The notes: a model not told the origin generated them from the letters alone. A DNA stretch of 64,000 nucleotides from Streptomyces sp. NBC_00306 (GCF_036169555.1 NZ_CP108032.1:8184001-8248000), one strand, 5' to 3'. Shown: positions 44,097-53,175, counted from the first letter of the stretch. Numbers and translations: made by a program.

Positions 44097-44700
44097 TAAG
44101 GTAGACCCCCTCAACGTCGCTGTTTCCCTGTCCGTTGAGTCTGTTGAGGTTTCTGGAATCAGCGACGCGGACGGCCCTGATCGGCCGGACTTGGAGATGT
44201 ACGGGTATGCATCCGCCACTCCATCCAAGGGTGAGCTAGGTGTTTGGCAGCTCGGCAAATGTGTAGTCAAGTACCCATCTCCTACAGGCCTCATTTGGTC
44301 CTCCGCCGGTGAGACCGGCTGGTCCACTGACAGCTGCAGCCCCAAAAATGTTGTCAACGATTCACCGGTAAATTTTGCTGAGGCGTGGCTGTGCGCGGCA
44401 GACAATTATGGGCCGCCAAAGCCTGACTTCGACTGTGCCAGGGAGCCCTACCAGAACCATTGGCTTGCGCACCTCGACAGTTATGAGAAGGTTCAGTTTG
44501 CTTATGATTTCGAAGATTATGACGAACTTTCAGCAGACGATTCGGTCTGCGAAGCCAAGGTTTCCTTCGCGGTGACGCCGCGGATGCTCAAGCCGGGCGC
44601 GAGCACAACGTTCAATGTTTCAACGCCCAAGGAAGACGATGACGACGCTGCCTGCATCGTCAAGTTCAAGATAGAGTATGAAACCGCTCAGCCCGCCTAG
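44097..44700 (+). pseudogene. 3' fragment of an AT-richer gene cut by the IS5 element
   Basis: The frame runs out of the IS: ASKVDPLNVAVSLSVESVEV, LGVWQLGKCVVKYPSPTGL, WSTDSCSPKNVVND and FNVSTPKEDDDDAACIVKF. Deleting the IS and one TA joins it to GESDRCSNGFAPDYSPPLLK on the left, but that frame meets a stop at 43152 with no start codon, so the 5' end was already missing or lies elsewhere. The protein is acidic with several Cys and looks exported. Family unknown. Its base composition differs from the flanks. Confidence 0.6.
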
Positions 44701-45120
44701 TTCGGACAAATGAAGCCGTGCTCCATCCCTGGCGTACTTACCCAGTTGCAACCGGCCATGTAGCAGGCCGCGTCGTTCCTTACCGGGCCCGTGACCAGAC
44801 GGCGTGGATGGCCGAGCACCAGGTCGAATGCGCCTACCGTGACCGCTTCGCACGCTCCCAGCACGCGGACGAGATGGTCCATGATCTTCTAACACATATT
44901 CAAGAGACAGTTACCACGGGGCAAGACGAGTCAGCCGCATGGTTCTACGGAGTCTGCCGTCCCGACCGCCCTCTTCCCCGAACCGCGCCTCGCCTGACCG
45001 GTGAGGACGCTGTCCGAGTGGTTCACCAGGCGCGCAGGCGCCCTCCTCCTGCTATGACCGGTAGGGCGGTGTCGGCAGGTCAGCTTCCTGACGGCAGGTG
45101 CGCTTTCGTCGGCCATAGCC
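44701..45120. other. No gene recognised
   Basis: About 420 bases. A plus-strand frame from 44718 (HPWRTYPVATGHVAGRVV) is open but has no ribosome-binding site or known family. Confidence 0.35.
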
Positions 45121-45616
45121 CTAGTCGGCTTCTGGTGTGCCATAGGAGAACTTGTATCCGGTGAAATCGGCGAGGTGGAAGCATCCGATGCGCTGGTTGA
45201 GGACATTGCTGGTGGGGTTGGCCGGGTCCGCGCACAGGATGACGTCCGTCGCGCCTGCGGCCAGCGCGGCACAAGTCACCTCGACCGTCGCGGCGCCCGC
45301 GTAGCCGCGGCCCCGGAGGTGAGCCGGGGTGTAAACGGGGTCCACACGGACCATGCCGCCGACGGTCGAGGTCGCGGCCGCCATGGAGACGGGAGTGCCG
45401 TCCCAGAACGTGAAGTGTCTGTCGCCGAAGCGCGAGGCGATCAAGTCGGCCGAAGACGGTGGCTTCGGCACCATGCGCGTCAGCCACGCGTGTCCGCAGT
45501 TTCTCAATGTCGGTCAGCGGCGTGTTGTGCAGGGCGGGCCGCGAGCGCAGGAAGTCTCCGCCTCGGGCGAAGAAGTCATCGACATGTTGGGTGAGTTGCC
45601 AGCCATCCGGGAGCAT
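45121..45616 (-). pseudogene. Frameshifted GNAT acetyltransferase
   Basis: ATG 45616 opens MLPDGWQLTQHVDDFFARGG and DFLRSRPALHNTPLTDIEKL. A shift near 45505 moves to GHAWLTRMVPKPPSSADLI, VRVDPVYTPAHLRGRGYAGA and NVLNQRIGCFHLADFTGY. RGRGYAGA is the acetyl-CoA-binding loop. The middle is shorter than in intact relatives, so sequence was lost as well as the frame. Confidence 0.7.
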
Positions 45617-45883
45617 GGTTCATGATCCCGGATGTACTCGACTCGGGGGGAGCGCTTTGCTCAGATGCGCATCGTCGCCCCGCCTGGGCCCACATATCCT
45701 GGCCCTTCAGCCTGGCCGCCGTAATGGCCGTGCCACTGGGAGTGTTGGGGGCGGCCGGAGCCCACGCCAATGTGACGGGAAGCCGGTTTCTGTTCTGCGC
45801 GGCAGGACCATGAGCGGGGCATCCTGAACTGACTGATCGACGGTGCCCGCCGCTATCTCGCCGGCGACAAGGACCTCACCGGC
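45617..45883. other. No gene recognised
   Basis: Short stretch between the GNAT and primase remnants; one hydrophobic frame (SLAAVMAVPLGVLGAAGA) but no start signal. Confidence 0.3.
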
Positions 45884-46130
45884 CCAACCGGTTCCGCACC
45901 GCCACCACTGCCTACGCCGAAACCGCAGACGACACCCGCTGGTTCTTCGAGGAATGCTGCACGCTGAACAGCACGCCCCGAGCGGAGTAGGCAAGGCTCT
46001 ACGCCCGCTATACGGCGTGGTGCCGGACCGAGGGAGCACTCCCGCTGTCCAGACACGCGTTCGCCGGGCGGGCCCGCGAGGTGATCGGGCCGGCGCCCCT
46101 GAAGGAACGCTCGGAAGCACTACCTGGGAA
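45884..46130 (+). pseudogene. C-terminal fragment of a P4-type phage/plasmid primase
   Basis: Frame reads RFRTATTAYAETADDTRWFF, EECCTLNSTPRAE, an in-frame TAG at 45988, then ARLYARYTAWCRTEGALPLS and RHAFAGRAREVIGPAP. The AxxLYxxYxxWCxxxGxxxLSxxxF pattern is the winged-helix end of P4-family primase-helicases. The rest of the gene is absent. It marks an integrated plasmid or prophage remnant. Confidence 0.65.
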
Positions 46131-46289
46131 TAGGGCTGACCACCTGCTCGTGAGCGACGCGTATGTCCCCGCTGTCCGGGCAGGGACCACGGGTTCGGGC
46201 AGGTCGGCGGCCTCACCGAAACGTTCGTCCTGTTCTTGGCAGGATCAGGGTGTGAGGTCGAGCACGCGCACCGGGTTTCCCGTCCAACG

Positions 46290-46612
46290 AGCGGGGAACG
46301 TCGTGGCGATGATCCCGCCCTCCGGGCGGTCCGGTCGGTCGCACGGGCCAACGCCGGCGCCATGGAGCGCGACGTGTACGGCTTCGTCCACCTCAAGGCC
46401 GGTGCCCTGCTGCAGACCCTGGCGAAGCTGCCTTGCCTCGAGCATTCGAACGAGGCCTTCGCGTGGCACTCGACCGAGGCGTACCTCACCATGAACGGCC
46501 ACCGGCTCGACTACCCGCCCAGGCCGCCGTCGAGCTCGTGCGCGACGTCGCAGCGGGGGCATTCGGTGTGGCCCGTATCGCCCGTCGGCTCCGTGACTGG
46601 ACCATCGGCTGA
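46290..46612 (+). pseudogene. Doc (death-on-curing)-like toxin remnant
   Basis: Frame one: RAVRSVARANAGAMERDVYG, LKAGALLQTLAKLPCLEHSN and AFAWHSTEAYLTMNGHRLDY. A one-base shift then gives PAQAAVELVRDVAAGAFGVA and RIARRLRDWTIG before a stop at 46610. This is the C-terminal half of a Doc/Fic-type toxin. The catalytic HPFxxGNKR motif cannot be found where it should be, so the toxin is inactive. No antitoxin gene is seen beside it. Confidence 0.6.
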
Positions 46613-47269
46613 ACCACCCGGCGCACCCTCGCATCAGGTGCGTTGGCGCTGCTGCAACCGCTCGACGCGCCGGTTGATCACATGGGTGGCGAGGGACACG
46701 CACCGCCCGATGTCCAGCCTCACGGGTTGTCCGCCCCAGCGGATGCCCTCCGCTCCCGATCCGGGCGCGTTCCCTGCATTCGGGCGGCCTGGACGGCCCA
46801 TCGTCCGAGGCGCCCCCGGCCGCCTTCGTGCGGGCCCCGAACGTGTCAGACATACGAAGAAGCCCACCAGGGATGACTTGGATCGCAGGTCGGCACCTCG
46901 CCCCAGTCGGCCTTGGGCACAGCGACGCGGACCTCATTGCGCTCCCCGTCCAACTGATCAGCTTGCAGACGGACACGACCGTGCGAGATCACCGGGAACG
47001 TGTGCCGCAGTGGCTCGTCCGCGTAGAGGCGGCGGAGAAGGCCGCAAGCCGTGCCGCGGTCCTACAAGATCCTAAGATGCTTCACAGCGCACACGGGCTG
47101 ATCCCTCTTTCCGGTGGTTCGGCCACCGCATGCACCGCCCGGCAAATGCATCAAAACCTCATGGTGTCCGTACGGAGCTGGACGTCGACAGGCACGACGG
47201 TCTCTCCACGGGCCCTGGGAACGGCGCAGTGGCATCACGGCGGTCCATACGTAGAACTGCCCGAATGCC
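46613..47269. other. No intact gene recognised
   Basis: About 660 bases. A minus-strand frame ending at 46637 (VRLDIGRCVSLATHVINRR) and a plus-strand frame near 46930 (DADLIALPVQLISLQTDTT) look protein-like, but neither has a start signal or known family. Confidence 0.35.
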
Positions 47270-47857
47270 TCACCCATTGCGGACCCAGGCCGTGAAGTCG
47301 TCAGTGACTCCGGGCGGGTTGGCCGTCTCGGTCCGCCGAGCGATCCCCTCGTAGTACTCCAGCTCGTGGAGGGTCACGGGCACTGGCTTGCCGATCGTGC
47401 TCTCGATGACGCCATCGCTGTGGAGGTCGTGAGCGAGCTGAACGCATGCCTGGTTGAAGTTGGCCTCGATCAGTGCGGCGATCGGCCCGACGGTTGGCAT
47501 TGAGTCTTCGGGGCGGGTGGGCTCGTCGTCGTACCAAAGTCCGAGTTCGCTGATCCACCGGTGGCGTGCTGCGGCTCCGTCGGGGTCTCGGGCGAAGTCG
47601 CTGATGACAGTGAGTTCGTTCTGGAGCCAGAAGGCATAGTTCCAGCGGGCTTCCGCCTTGTCAGCGGCGTTTGCGACGCTGCGTCGGAACTGAGCTTCGC
47701 TGTTGTATCCGATCGTCAGGGTGGGCTGCCGTGGGTCGTCCCTCTCGTTGTCGATGAAGAACGAAATGACGTAGATGTCCTCTGCCTCGTCGGCCGAGAT
47801 CGAGCTGAGCGCTCGTGTGGCAAGGGTTCGGAGATGGTCCTGAAAATCACGGGACAT
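47270..47857 (-). CDS. Hypothetical protein, intact paralogue of the pseudogene at 28151
   Basis: 195 residues. DIYVISFFIDNERDDPRQPT, QLTIGYNSEA-type block LTIGYNSEAQFRRS, KAEARWNYAFWLQNELTVI and a C-terminal DDFTAWVRNG. Soluble alpha/beta protein with no enzyme motif that I recognise. The two copies in this window show that the family is spread by local duplication or by mobile elements. Position downstream of nothing in particular gives no clue to its role; immunity or toxin-neutralising proteins often look like this, but that is speculation. Confidence 0.7.
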   Translation of the reverse strand: MSRDFQDHLRTLATRALSSISADEAEDIYVISFFIDNERDDPRQPTLTIGYNSEAQFRRSVANAADKAEARWNYAFWLQNELTVISDFARDPDGAAARHRWISELGLWYDDEPTRPEDSMPTVGPIAALIEANFNQACVQLAHDLHSDGVIESTIGKPVPVTLHELEYYEGIARRTETANPPGVTDDFTAWVRNG

Positions 47858-47890
47858 CCGTTCGTGGGCCGACCCCGGAGGAGGCAGTGG

Positions 47891-48604
47891 TCAAGGCTCG
47901 CGGGCCATGCCGAGCATGTCGCTGAGCTCGTCGAGGCACCGCTCGAAGAGCGGTGCCATGTCGGTGAGGACGAAGTCCATCTGGTGGAGGACCTCCAGGC
48001 ACAGCAGCCCGTAGAGCCTGGTCCAGCAGATCACGTACACGTAGACCGCCTCGGTCGGCAGGCGCTCGTCGATCAGGCGGGAGTACGCGCGCAGCTGCTC
48101 ACGCAGGTCCTCGGGCAGCTCGTCCAGGTCCGGTACCGGAAACGGCTGGGTGTTCCACCGCTCGATGATCATGTCGAGGAAGACGTGCTCATAGCGCAGG
48201 CCGGCCTGGAAGCGGGCTGAGTCAGGGTCGTGTTGCCCAGCGCGGACGGGGCTGGCGAAGATCCACTGGAATTCGGCGGGATGGGCCACGCACCAGGAGC
48301 GCATCGCGCGGCACGCGGCCAGGAAGCGCTCAACGACAGGGGCGTCCGCGTGCTCGTCCCGGACGTGTTCCATCGCCTCGGCCAACTCCTGGAAGAAGTC
48401 GGCGGTCACGGCGCCCACGAGAGCATCCCGGCTCGCGTAGTAGTGGTAGAGCGAGGGGCCGCTCATGCCCATCTCCCGGGCGACCGCGTTGATGGTGACC
48501 GCCGTCGATCCTTTGGTGAGCAGCAGTTTCCGAGCGGTTTGGTGGATCTCTCGCAGGGTCGCCTCGCGCATCCGATCGCGGCGACTCGTTGCCTGCTTGC
48601 TCAC
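47891..48604 (-). CDS. TetR-family regulator
   Basis: 237 residues. N-terminal helix-turn-helix: LREIHQTARKLLLTKGSTAV, INAVAREMGMSGPSLYHYYA and SRDALVGAVTADFFQEL. The C-terminal domain (WCVAHPAEFQWIFASPV, WTRLYGLLCLEVLHQMDF) is the WHG-type ligand domain. It is divergent from the qcrA-like gene, and a 15-base perfect dyad lies between them, so it probably represses itself and the bc1 genes. The ligand is unknown. Confidence 0.9.
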   Translation of the reverse strand: MSKQATSRRDRMREATLREIHQTARKLLLTKGSTAVTINAVAREMGMSGPSLYHYYASRDALVGAVTADFFQELAEAMEHVRDEHADAPVVERFLAACRAMRSWCVAHPAEFQWIFASPVRAGQHDPDSARFQAGLRYEHVFLDMIIERWNTQPFPVPDLDELPEDLREQLRAYSRLIDERLPTEAVYVYVICWTRLYGLLCLEVLHQMDFVLTDMAPLFERCLDELSDMLGMAREP

Positions 48605-48629
48605 CGGGCACCTGCCTTCATCGCATTAT

Positions 48630-48664
48630 TCTAGAGGCTCTAGAGTTACCTAGACCCCCTAGAG
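48630..48664. promoter_or_regulatory. Likely TetR operator
   Basis: TCTAGAG-G-CTCTAGA (48630-48644) is a perfect 7-1-7 dyad, followed by two more CTAGA half-sites (48650-48654 and 48659-48663). It lies 26 bases upstream of the TetR start and between the divergent genes. Confidence 0.65.
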
Positions 48665-48728
48665 TCGGGGAGGGGGTCGGGCTACCGGGCCTTCCGGTCG
48701 CCGTTGGGGCCGCAAAGGCGGACAAATT

Positions 48729-49205
48729 ATGCACAAGCAAGACATTCCAAGAGAGATCGTGCAGGTGAGAAGGGAGGAGTCGTACGTCCATGCCTTCGTG
48801 ACCGTGCCGGTGTGGCACAACCCGCGTGCCGACGAAAGGTGTTCGTCTCACGATCATCTCACCCCGCCCGGGGGCGCGCGGACCGTCGAACGCGCCGGGC
48901 GGATGGTCGTGCTGCTGTTCACCATGTCCGCGCTGGCTACCGCCGGCTTCGTCACCTCGTACGTGGCGATCCCCGCCGACGCGTCCATCCTCGCCTTCCC
49001 CCTCGGGCGCATTGAGGCGCTGAACTTCGCGCTGGGCGTGACCCTGGGCATGGCGCTGAGCTGTCTCGGCGCGGGCGCCCGCAGCTGGGCCCGCATGCAG
49101 ACAGCGCGAGCGGAGGGCGCCCATCCGCGCCGCCCTGCCGACGCCGAGCCGGGCGCAGGGTCCTTCACGGGTCGTGGTGCAAGGACGAGGGACGTGAGGC
49201 CGTGA
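48729..49205 (+). CDS. qcrA: QcrA N-terminal membrane part only (Rieske domain missing)
   Basis: 158 residues. After a 50-residue basic/polar head come GRMVVLLFTMSALATAGFVT and SYVAIPADASILAFPLGRIE, then ALNFALGVTLGMALSCLGAG. These match the membrane anchor of actinobacterial QcrA, where the next 200 residues would hold the Rieske 2Fe-2S domain (CTHLG, CPCHGS). Here the protein ends at GARTRDVRP with no Cys-His motif. The true start may be later than 48729. It would not transfer electrons on its own. It overlaps the next small frame by GTGA. Confidence 0.75.
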   Translation: MHKQDIPREIVQVRREESYVHAFVTVPVWHNPRADERCSSHDHLTPPGGARTVERAGRMVVLLFTMSALATAGFVTSYVAIPADASILAFPLGRIEALNFALGVTLGMALSCLGAGARSWARMQTARAEGAHPRRPADAEPGAGSFTGRGARTRDVRP

Positions 49206-49330
49206 CAGACACCGGCGAGAGCGTCCGGACCGGGATCGACACGTCGATCCTGACCACCGCCCGCACCCACTCCGGGCGGTCGACCACCCACAAAGAGCAG
49301 CAGTTGCACCGTGCTTGGGAGCGCGCATGA
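49202..49330 (+). CDS. 42-codon coupled frame between qcrA and qcrB
   Basis: GTG 49202 overlaps the qcrA-like stop (GTGA), and the TGA at 49328 overlaps the qcrB ATG (ATGA). The product is MTDTGESVRTGIDTSILTTA, RTHSGRSTTHKEQQLHRAWE, RA: soluble and basic, with no membrane helix. Two perfect overlaps argue that it is translated. Its WERA end recalls the WER end of normal QcrA, so it may be what is left of the QcrA tail. Confidence 0.5.
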   Translation: MTDTGESVRTGIDTSILTTARTHSGRSTTHKEQQLHRAWERA

Positions 49331-50964
49331 GTACTGAGTCCACCACCGAAAAGCGTGCGCGCGGTAAGGCGCCGGCCGGCGAGCGGGTCGCCGACTGGGC
49401 CGACGGCCGACTGGGGATCTACACCCTGGCCAAAGCCAACATGCGCAAGGTCTTTCCCGACCACTGGTCGTTCATGCTGGGCGAGGTCTGCCTCTACAGC
49501 TTCCTCATCCTCATCCTCACGGGTGTCTATCTGACGCTGTTCTTCCACCCCTCGATGACCGAGGTGGAGTACCACGGCAGTTACGTCCCCCTTCAGGGAC
49601 AGATGATGAGCGAGGCGTACAAGTCCACCCTGGACATCAGCTTCGACGTACGCGGCGGCCTGTTCATCCGGCAGCTCCACCACTGGTCTGCGCTGGTCCT
49701 CATCGCGGGCATGCTCGTGCACATGATGCGCGTCTTCTTCACCGGCGCGTTCCGTAAGCCCCGCGAGGTCAACTGGGTCTTCGGCATCCTGCTGCTGTTT
49801 CTGGGCATGATGACCGGCTTCACCGGCTACTCGCTCCCGGACGACCTGCTCTCAGGCACCGGCATGCACTTCATGGAGGGTGCGATCCTGTCGGTGCCGG
49901 TCATCGGGACGTACGTCTCCTTCTTCCTTTTCGGCGGCGAGTTCCCCGGGCAGGACCTGATCCCGCGGTTCTACTCGATCCACGTCCTGTTGCTGCCGGG
50001 GATCATGCTGGGCCTGGTGGTGGCACACGTGATCCTGATCTTCTACCACAAGCACACCCAGTTCGCCGGCCCCGGACGGTCGAACAAGAAGGTGGTGGGC
50101 ATGCCGCTGTTGCCGGTTTACATGGCCAAGGCGGGCGGCTACTTCTTCCTGGTCTTCGGCGTGCTCGCGGTCGTGGCGGGCGTCGCGCAGATCAACCCGA
50201 TCTGGGCCTTCGGCCCCTACCGGGCCGACCAGGTGGCCGCGGGCTCCCAGCCCGACTGGTACATGGGCTTCGCCGAGGGCCTGCTGCGGATCATGCCGGG
50301 CTGGGAGATCAACCTGTGGGGTCACACGCTGTCCCTGGGCGTGTTCCTCCCGTTGGCGGGGTTCCCGTTGGTGCTGGCGGCGATCGGGGTCTATCCGTTC
50401 GTCGAGTCCTGGATCACCGGCGACAAACGCGAGCACCACATCCTGGACCGCCCACGCAATGCCCCCACCCGTACGGCCTTCGGTGTCGCCTGGCTGACGG
50501 TGTACTTCGTGGCGATGATCGCCGGCGGCAACGACATCCTCGCCGCCACCTTCCACCTGTCGCTGAACGCGATCACCTGGTTCTCCCGGATCTACTTCTT
50601 CGCCGGCCCGGTCATCGCGTTCGTCGTCACGAAAAGGATCTGCTTGGGCCTGCAGCGCCGAGACAAGGACAAAGTGCTGCACGGGCGGGAGACCGGCGTC
50701 ATCAAACGCCACCCCCACGGTGAGTTCGTCGAGGTCCACGCCCCACTCAGCCAGGAGGAGTCGCACACCCTCACCGCGCACGAGCAATACCAGCCGGTCG
50801 AGATCGGCCCGGCGGTCGACGAGAACGGCATCCAGCGCAAGCTCAAGGGTTCCGGCAAGCTGCGCGCCAGGCTCAGCAAGGCGTTCTTCGGCGAGGCCGG
50901 GCAGGTAGCCAAGCCGACCGCCGAGGAGTACCGGGAGATCACGAGCGGTCACGGCCACCACTGA
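49327..50964 (+). CDS. qcrB: Cytochrome b subunit of the bc1 complex
   Basis: 545 residues, ATG 49327. Eight or more membrane helices; haem b ligands His in RQLHHWSALVLIAGMLVHMM and HVLLLPGIMLGLVVAHVILI; the quinol-site motif PDWYMGFAEG, the actinobacterial form of PEWY. The long hydrophilic C-terminal tail (VIKRHPHGEFVEVHAPL onward) is also actinobacterial. It oxidises menaquinol in the membrane. Housekeeping qcr genes sit in a qcrC-qcrA-qcrB operon with full QcrA and near ctaE. Here QcrC is absent and QcrA is truncated, so this is an extra copy under a TetR regulator. Confidence 0.93.
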   Translation: MSTESTTEKRARGKAPAGERVADWADGRLGIYTLAKANMRKVFPDHWSFMLGEVCLYSFLILILTGVYLTLFFHPSMTEVEYHGSYVPLQGQMMSEAYKSTLDISFDVRGGLFIRQLHHWSALVLIAGMLVHMMRVFFTGAFRKPREVNWVFGILLLFLGMMTGFTGYSLPDDLLSGTGMHFMEGAILSVPVIGTYVSFFLFGGEFPGQDLIPRFYSIHVLLLPGIMLGLVVAHVILIFYHKHTQFAGPGRSNKKVVGMPLLPVYMAKAGGYFFLVFGVLAVVAGVAQINPIWAFGPYRADQVAAGSQPDWYMGFAEGLLRIMPGWEINLWGHTLSLGVFLPLAGFPLVLAAIGVYPFVESWITGDKREHHILDRPRNAPTRTAFGVAWLTVYFVAMIAGGNDILAATFHLSLNAITWFSRIYFFAGPVIAFVVTKRICLGLQRRDKDKVLHGRETGVIKRHPHGEFVEVHAPLSQEESHTLTAHEQYQPVEIGPAVDENGIQRKLKGSGKLRARLSKAFFGEAGQVAKPTAEEYREITSGHGHH

Positions 50965-51145
50965 TCGCCGCGAACGCCGGTCACGCCGTAGGACCGTGGA
51001 AGGGGCCCGTCCAGGGTGGAGCGGGCCCCACCGCCGCACGTCACCAGTTCGCGGCGTCGAAGGGGAAAGCGGTCATGGGCCTTCAGATGCGGCTGCTCGT
51101 CGCACCTCGGCTGGAACGCAAGCGGTGTTCCGTGCCGGTCGACGA

Positions 51146-51677
51146 TTGTGAAGCCGGAGCGGCGTACCCGGGTAGGTGGGCCGCTCCGGCATATTCTCTA
51201 ACGCGGGCTTCTTCCTGCGCGTTACGTGTCAGGCGAGTGGACGCGACGAGCGAACCAAATGCAGTCACTGTTCGGCCCCGGCCGTGCCTCCGCTGTGGGA
51301 GAAGTGTTGATGGCTAGCGTGCCGTGTGCACATCGGCATCTGCTTTCGCCTGCGCGTGCCGAGCCGCCCCGGCCCCTCTCCCTGGGGGCCGGGGCCGTTG
51401 CCTTTGCAGGCCTCCGGTGCCTTCCGGCGTGGCGAGGCCCGGGATACGGAGACCGCCGTATCCCGGGTTCTTCCCCACCTCCGGCGCCTTCTCCGGAGAC
51501 ATATTTCGATGATGCGGCCCGCCACAGGCTCCCGCACGCTGGGAAGAGTCGGACCCAGGGCCAAATCCCGGCTCCTCGCCCACGCACTGACAAAGTTCCG
51601 TACCGGACTCCTCAACGCTGAGTGGCTACTTTCAGCTGAGAGTGGGACGGACCGTTCTGTTCGGAGACACATTGAAT
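51146..51677 (+). repeat. Structured noncoding repeat, copy B
   Basis: About 530 bases matching 8955-9414, with an extra stretch near 51560-51640. Hairpin 1: GCCGGAGCGGC (51153) with GCCGCTCCGGC (51180). Hairpin 2: GCCCCGGCCCC (51366) with GGGGCCGGGGC (51385). Hairpin 3: CCCGGGATACGG (51438) with CCGTATCCCGGG (51456), perfect here but only partial in copy A. The first hairpin may also end the qcrB transcript. Confidence 0.6.
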
Positions 51678-51717
51678 ATTGTCCTGTCCTTTCCCCTGTG
51701 GGCGCGGGCCGGATCGT

Positions 51718-52104
51718 CTATGCGGCCGTGGTGACGGCGCCCTGGTCCACGGGCACAGCACCGTCGGCATGCTTGAGGGCCTGCCGTGCGGCGAGCTCGC
51801 CCGTGCCCGCTTCTTTGCACCGGATCCAGTGCGGGTGGCAGTCCACGACGGCGGCCACGGTGCGCAGCTCTGCCCATAGCCGGTCGTACTCGGCCGCGTC
51901 GTCCGCCGTCCATCCGTGCGTCGCCGGCCGTCCGGGGCGCTGCCGTCCCCGCTCCGTCTCCTCTTCCCACCCGGGGTGCGCTTCCCGGGACCACGGAAGA
52001 CGGGCCTGGAGGACGTGGAGCTGGGCATACAGGGCTGTCAGGTGGCGCTGGGCGTCGAGGAGATCGCGGGGGAAGTCGAGCGGATCGAACGCGGCGGAGC
52101 TCAT
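51718..52104 (-). CDS. Hypothetical protein
   Basis: 128 residues from ATG 52104. AFDPLDFPRDLLDAQRHLTA, LYAQLHVLQARLPWSREAH, GRPATHGWTADDAAEYDRLW and VVDCHPHWIRCKEAG. Helical and soluble, resembling a group of streptomycete proteins with LPWSREPHxGW and a WxEL-type helix. No known function. It is divergent from the membrane protein at 52389. Confidence 0.65.
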   Translation of the reverse strand: MSSAAFDPLDFPRDLLDAQRHLTALYAQLHVLQARLPWSREAHPGWEEETERGRQRPGRPATHGWTADDAAEYDRLWAELRTVAAVVDCHPHWIRCKEAGTGELAARQALKHADGAVPVDQGAVTTAA

Positions 52105-52388
52105 GGTGCGGAGCCTAGAACGAGCGACCGACAACACCCGGCCGTGGGACCTGCGCAACGCGGTCAGGCGCTGAGGGCCTGCTCGGTGACGCGTGGCAAA
52201 AGGGTCGTTCGGAACGTACACCTGTTGTGGAGGGGGCGTTCCGTGGCGGCGAGAGTAGCGGCGGAGGTGCTGTGCGGGCCGTTCGGGCCAATCAGGATGG
52301 CAAGAGGTGGCCTTGGGGGTATCGGTGATGTGGCGCGCCGACGGCACTGTTGGCGCCCCGTACTGCGCGTCCTTGAGGAGCGAACGTC

Positions 52389-52982
52389 ATGTCTGAACGC
52401 AACACGGTTCTGCGCAGTCTTCACGATGTGGGGCTGGCCGCCTGGTTCGGCGGTTCCCTGATGGGCGCGGTCGGCCTCAATGGCGCGGCCAAGGCGCAAG
52501 GGGAGAACTGGGAGCAGGGGGCCAGGATTGCCAGCGCCGGATGGGCGATCTGGACGCCGGTGAACGCTGTGGCGATCGGTGTCCATCTGGTCGGCTCGAG
52601 CGGTCTGCTGGCTGCCAATGCCGCCCGCGTCGCCACCCAGCAGGGCGTCGCTGCTTCGACCATCGCCAAGACCGTCCTCACCGGCGCCGCACTCGCCGCC
52701 ACCGCCTACTCCCGCGTGCTGGGCAAGAAGATCGAGCTCGCATCCTCCGACAACCCCAGCGACGCGGAGAAATCCGTCCGACACCCACTCGACACTGGCA
52801 AGGCGGAGCGCCAGCTCGCCTGCGCCCAGTGGATCGTGCCCGCCCTGACAGGCGGCCTCCTCATCCTCAACGCCCTGCACGGCGAGCAGCAGCGCCCCGC
52901 CCAGCAACTCCACGGCATGTGGCAGCGCTATCGCACCCTCGCCCCGCACATGCCTGCGCCGAACTGGCACCTCTCCCGCTGA
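52389..52982 (+). CDS. Membrane hypothetical protein
   Basis: 197 residues, ATG 52389 after GAGGAGCG. Four likely membrane helices: VGLAAWFGGSLMGAVGLN, WAIWTPVNAVAIGVHLVG, IAKTVLTGAALAATAYSRVL and WIVPALTGGLLILNALHGEQ. Two soluble loops carry Gln/Arg-rich and Asp-rich sequence. Seen across Streptomyces as a conserved hypothetical membrane protein; no function is established. No operon partner. Confidence 0.7.
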   Translation: MSERNTVLRSLHDVGLAAWFGGSLMGAVGLNGAAKAQGENWEQGARIASAGWAIWTPVNAVAIGVHLVGSSGLLAANAARVATQQGVAASTIAKTVLTGAALAATAYSRVLGKKIELASSDNPSDAEKSVRHPLDTGKAERQLACAQWIVPALTGGLLILNALHGEQQRPAQQLHGMWQRYRTLAPHMPAPNWHLSR

Positions 52983-53117
52983 ACCGGGTGCAGACCTGCT
53001 GCACGGATCGCAAACGGCTTTTGTCGCCACATGGACGATGCAGCGTCGTGCCGGGTCAGCAGAACGGGAGGCGCCGGGACCGATGATCCGGCACATGCCC
53101 GTCCGAGTGGACGCGAG

Positions 53118-53160
53118 CGATGCGCAGTTTGGTGGTGTCTCGCGCGAACGCGGCAGCGGG
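53118..53160 (+). repeat. Short copy of the dispersed ImmA/IrrE-remnant sequence
   Basis: ATGCGCAGTTTGGTGGTGTC followed by TCGCGCGAACGCGG, nearly identical to 22546-22575. Homology stops after about 43 bases. Confidence 0.5.
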
Positions 53161-53175
53161 CAGGGATCATCGGGC

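Noticed and set aside
44718..45164. 149-codon plus-strand frame after the IS5-cut gene
   Set aside because: No start signal, no family, and base use not clearly coding.
46245..46976. 243-codon minus-strand frame over the Doc remnant
   Set aside because: Antisense to the better-supported Doc frame, although its last 40 residues look protein-like; left as uncertain.
49852..51039. A 395-codon minus-strand frame opposite qcrB
   Set aside because: Shadow of the qcrB codon pattern; no ribosome-binding site and no domain.
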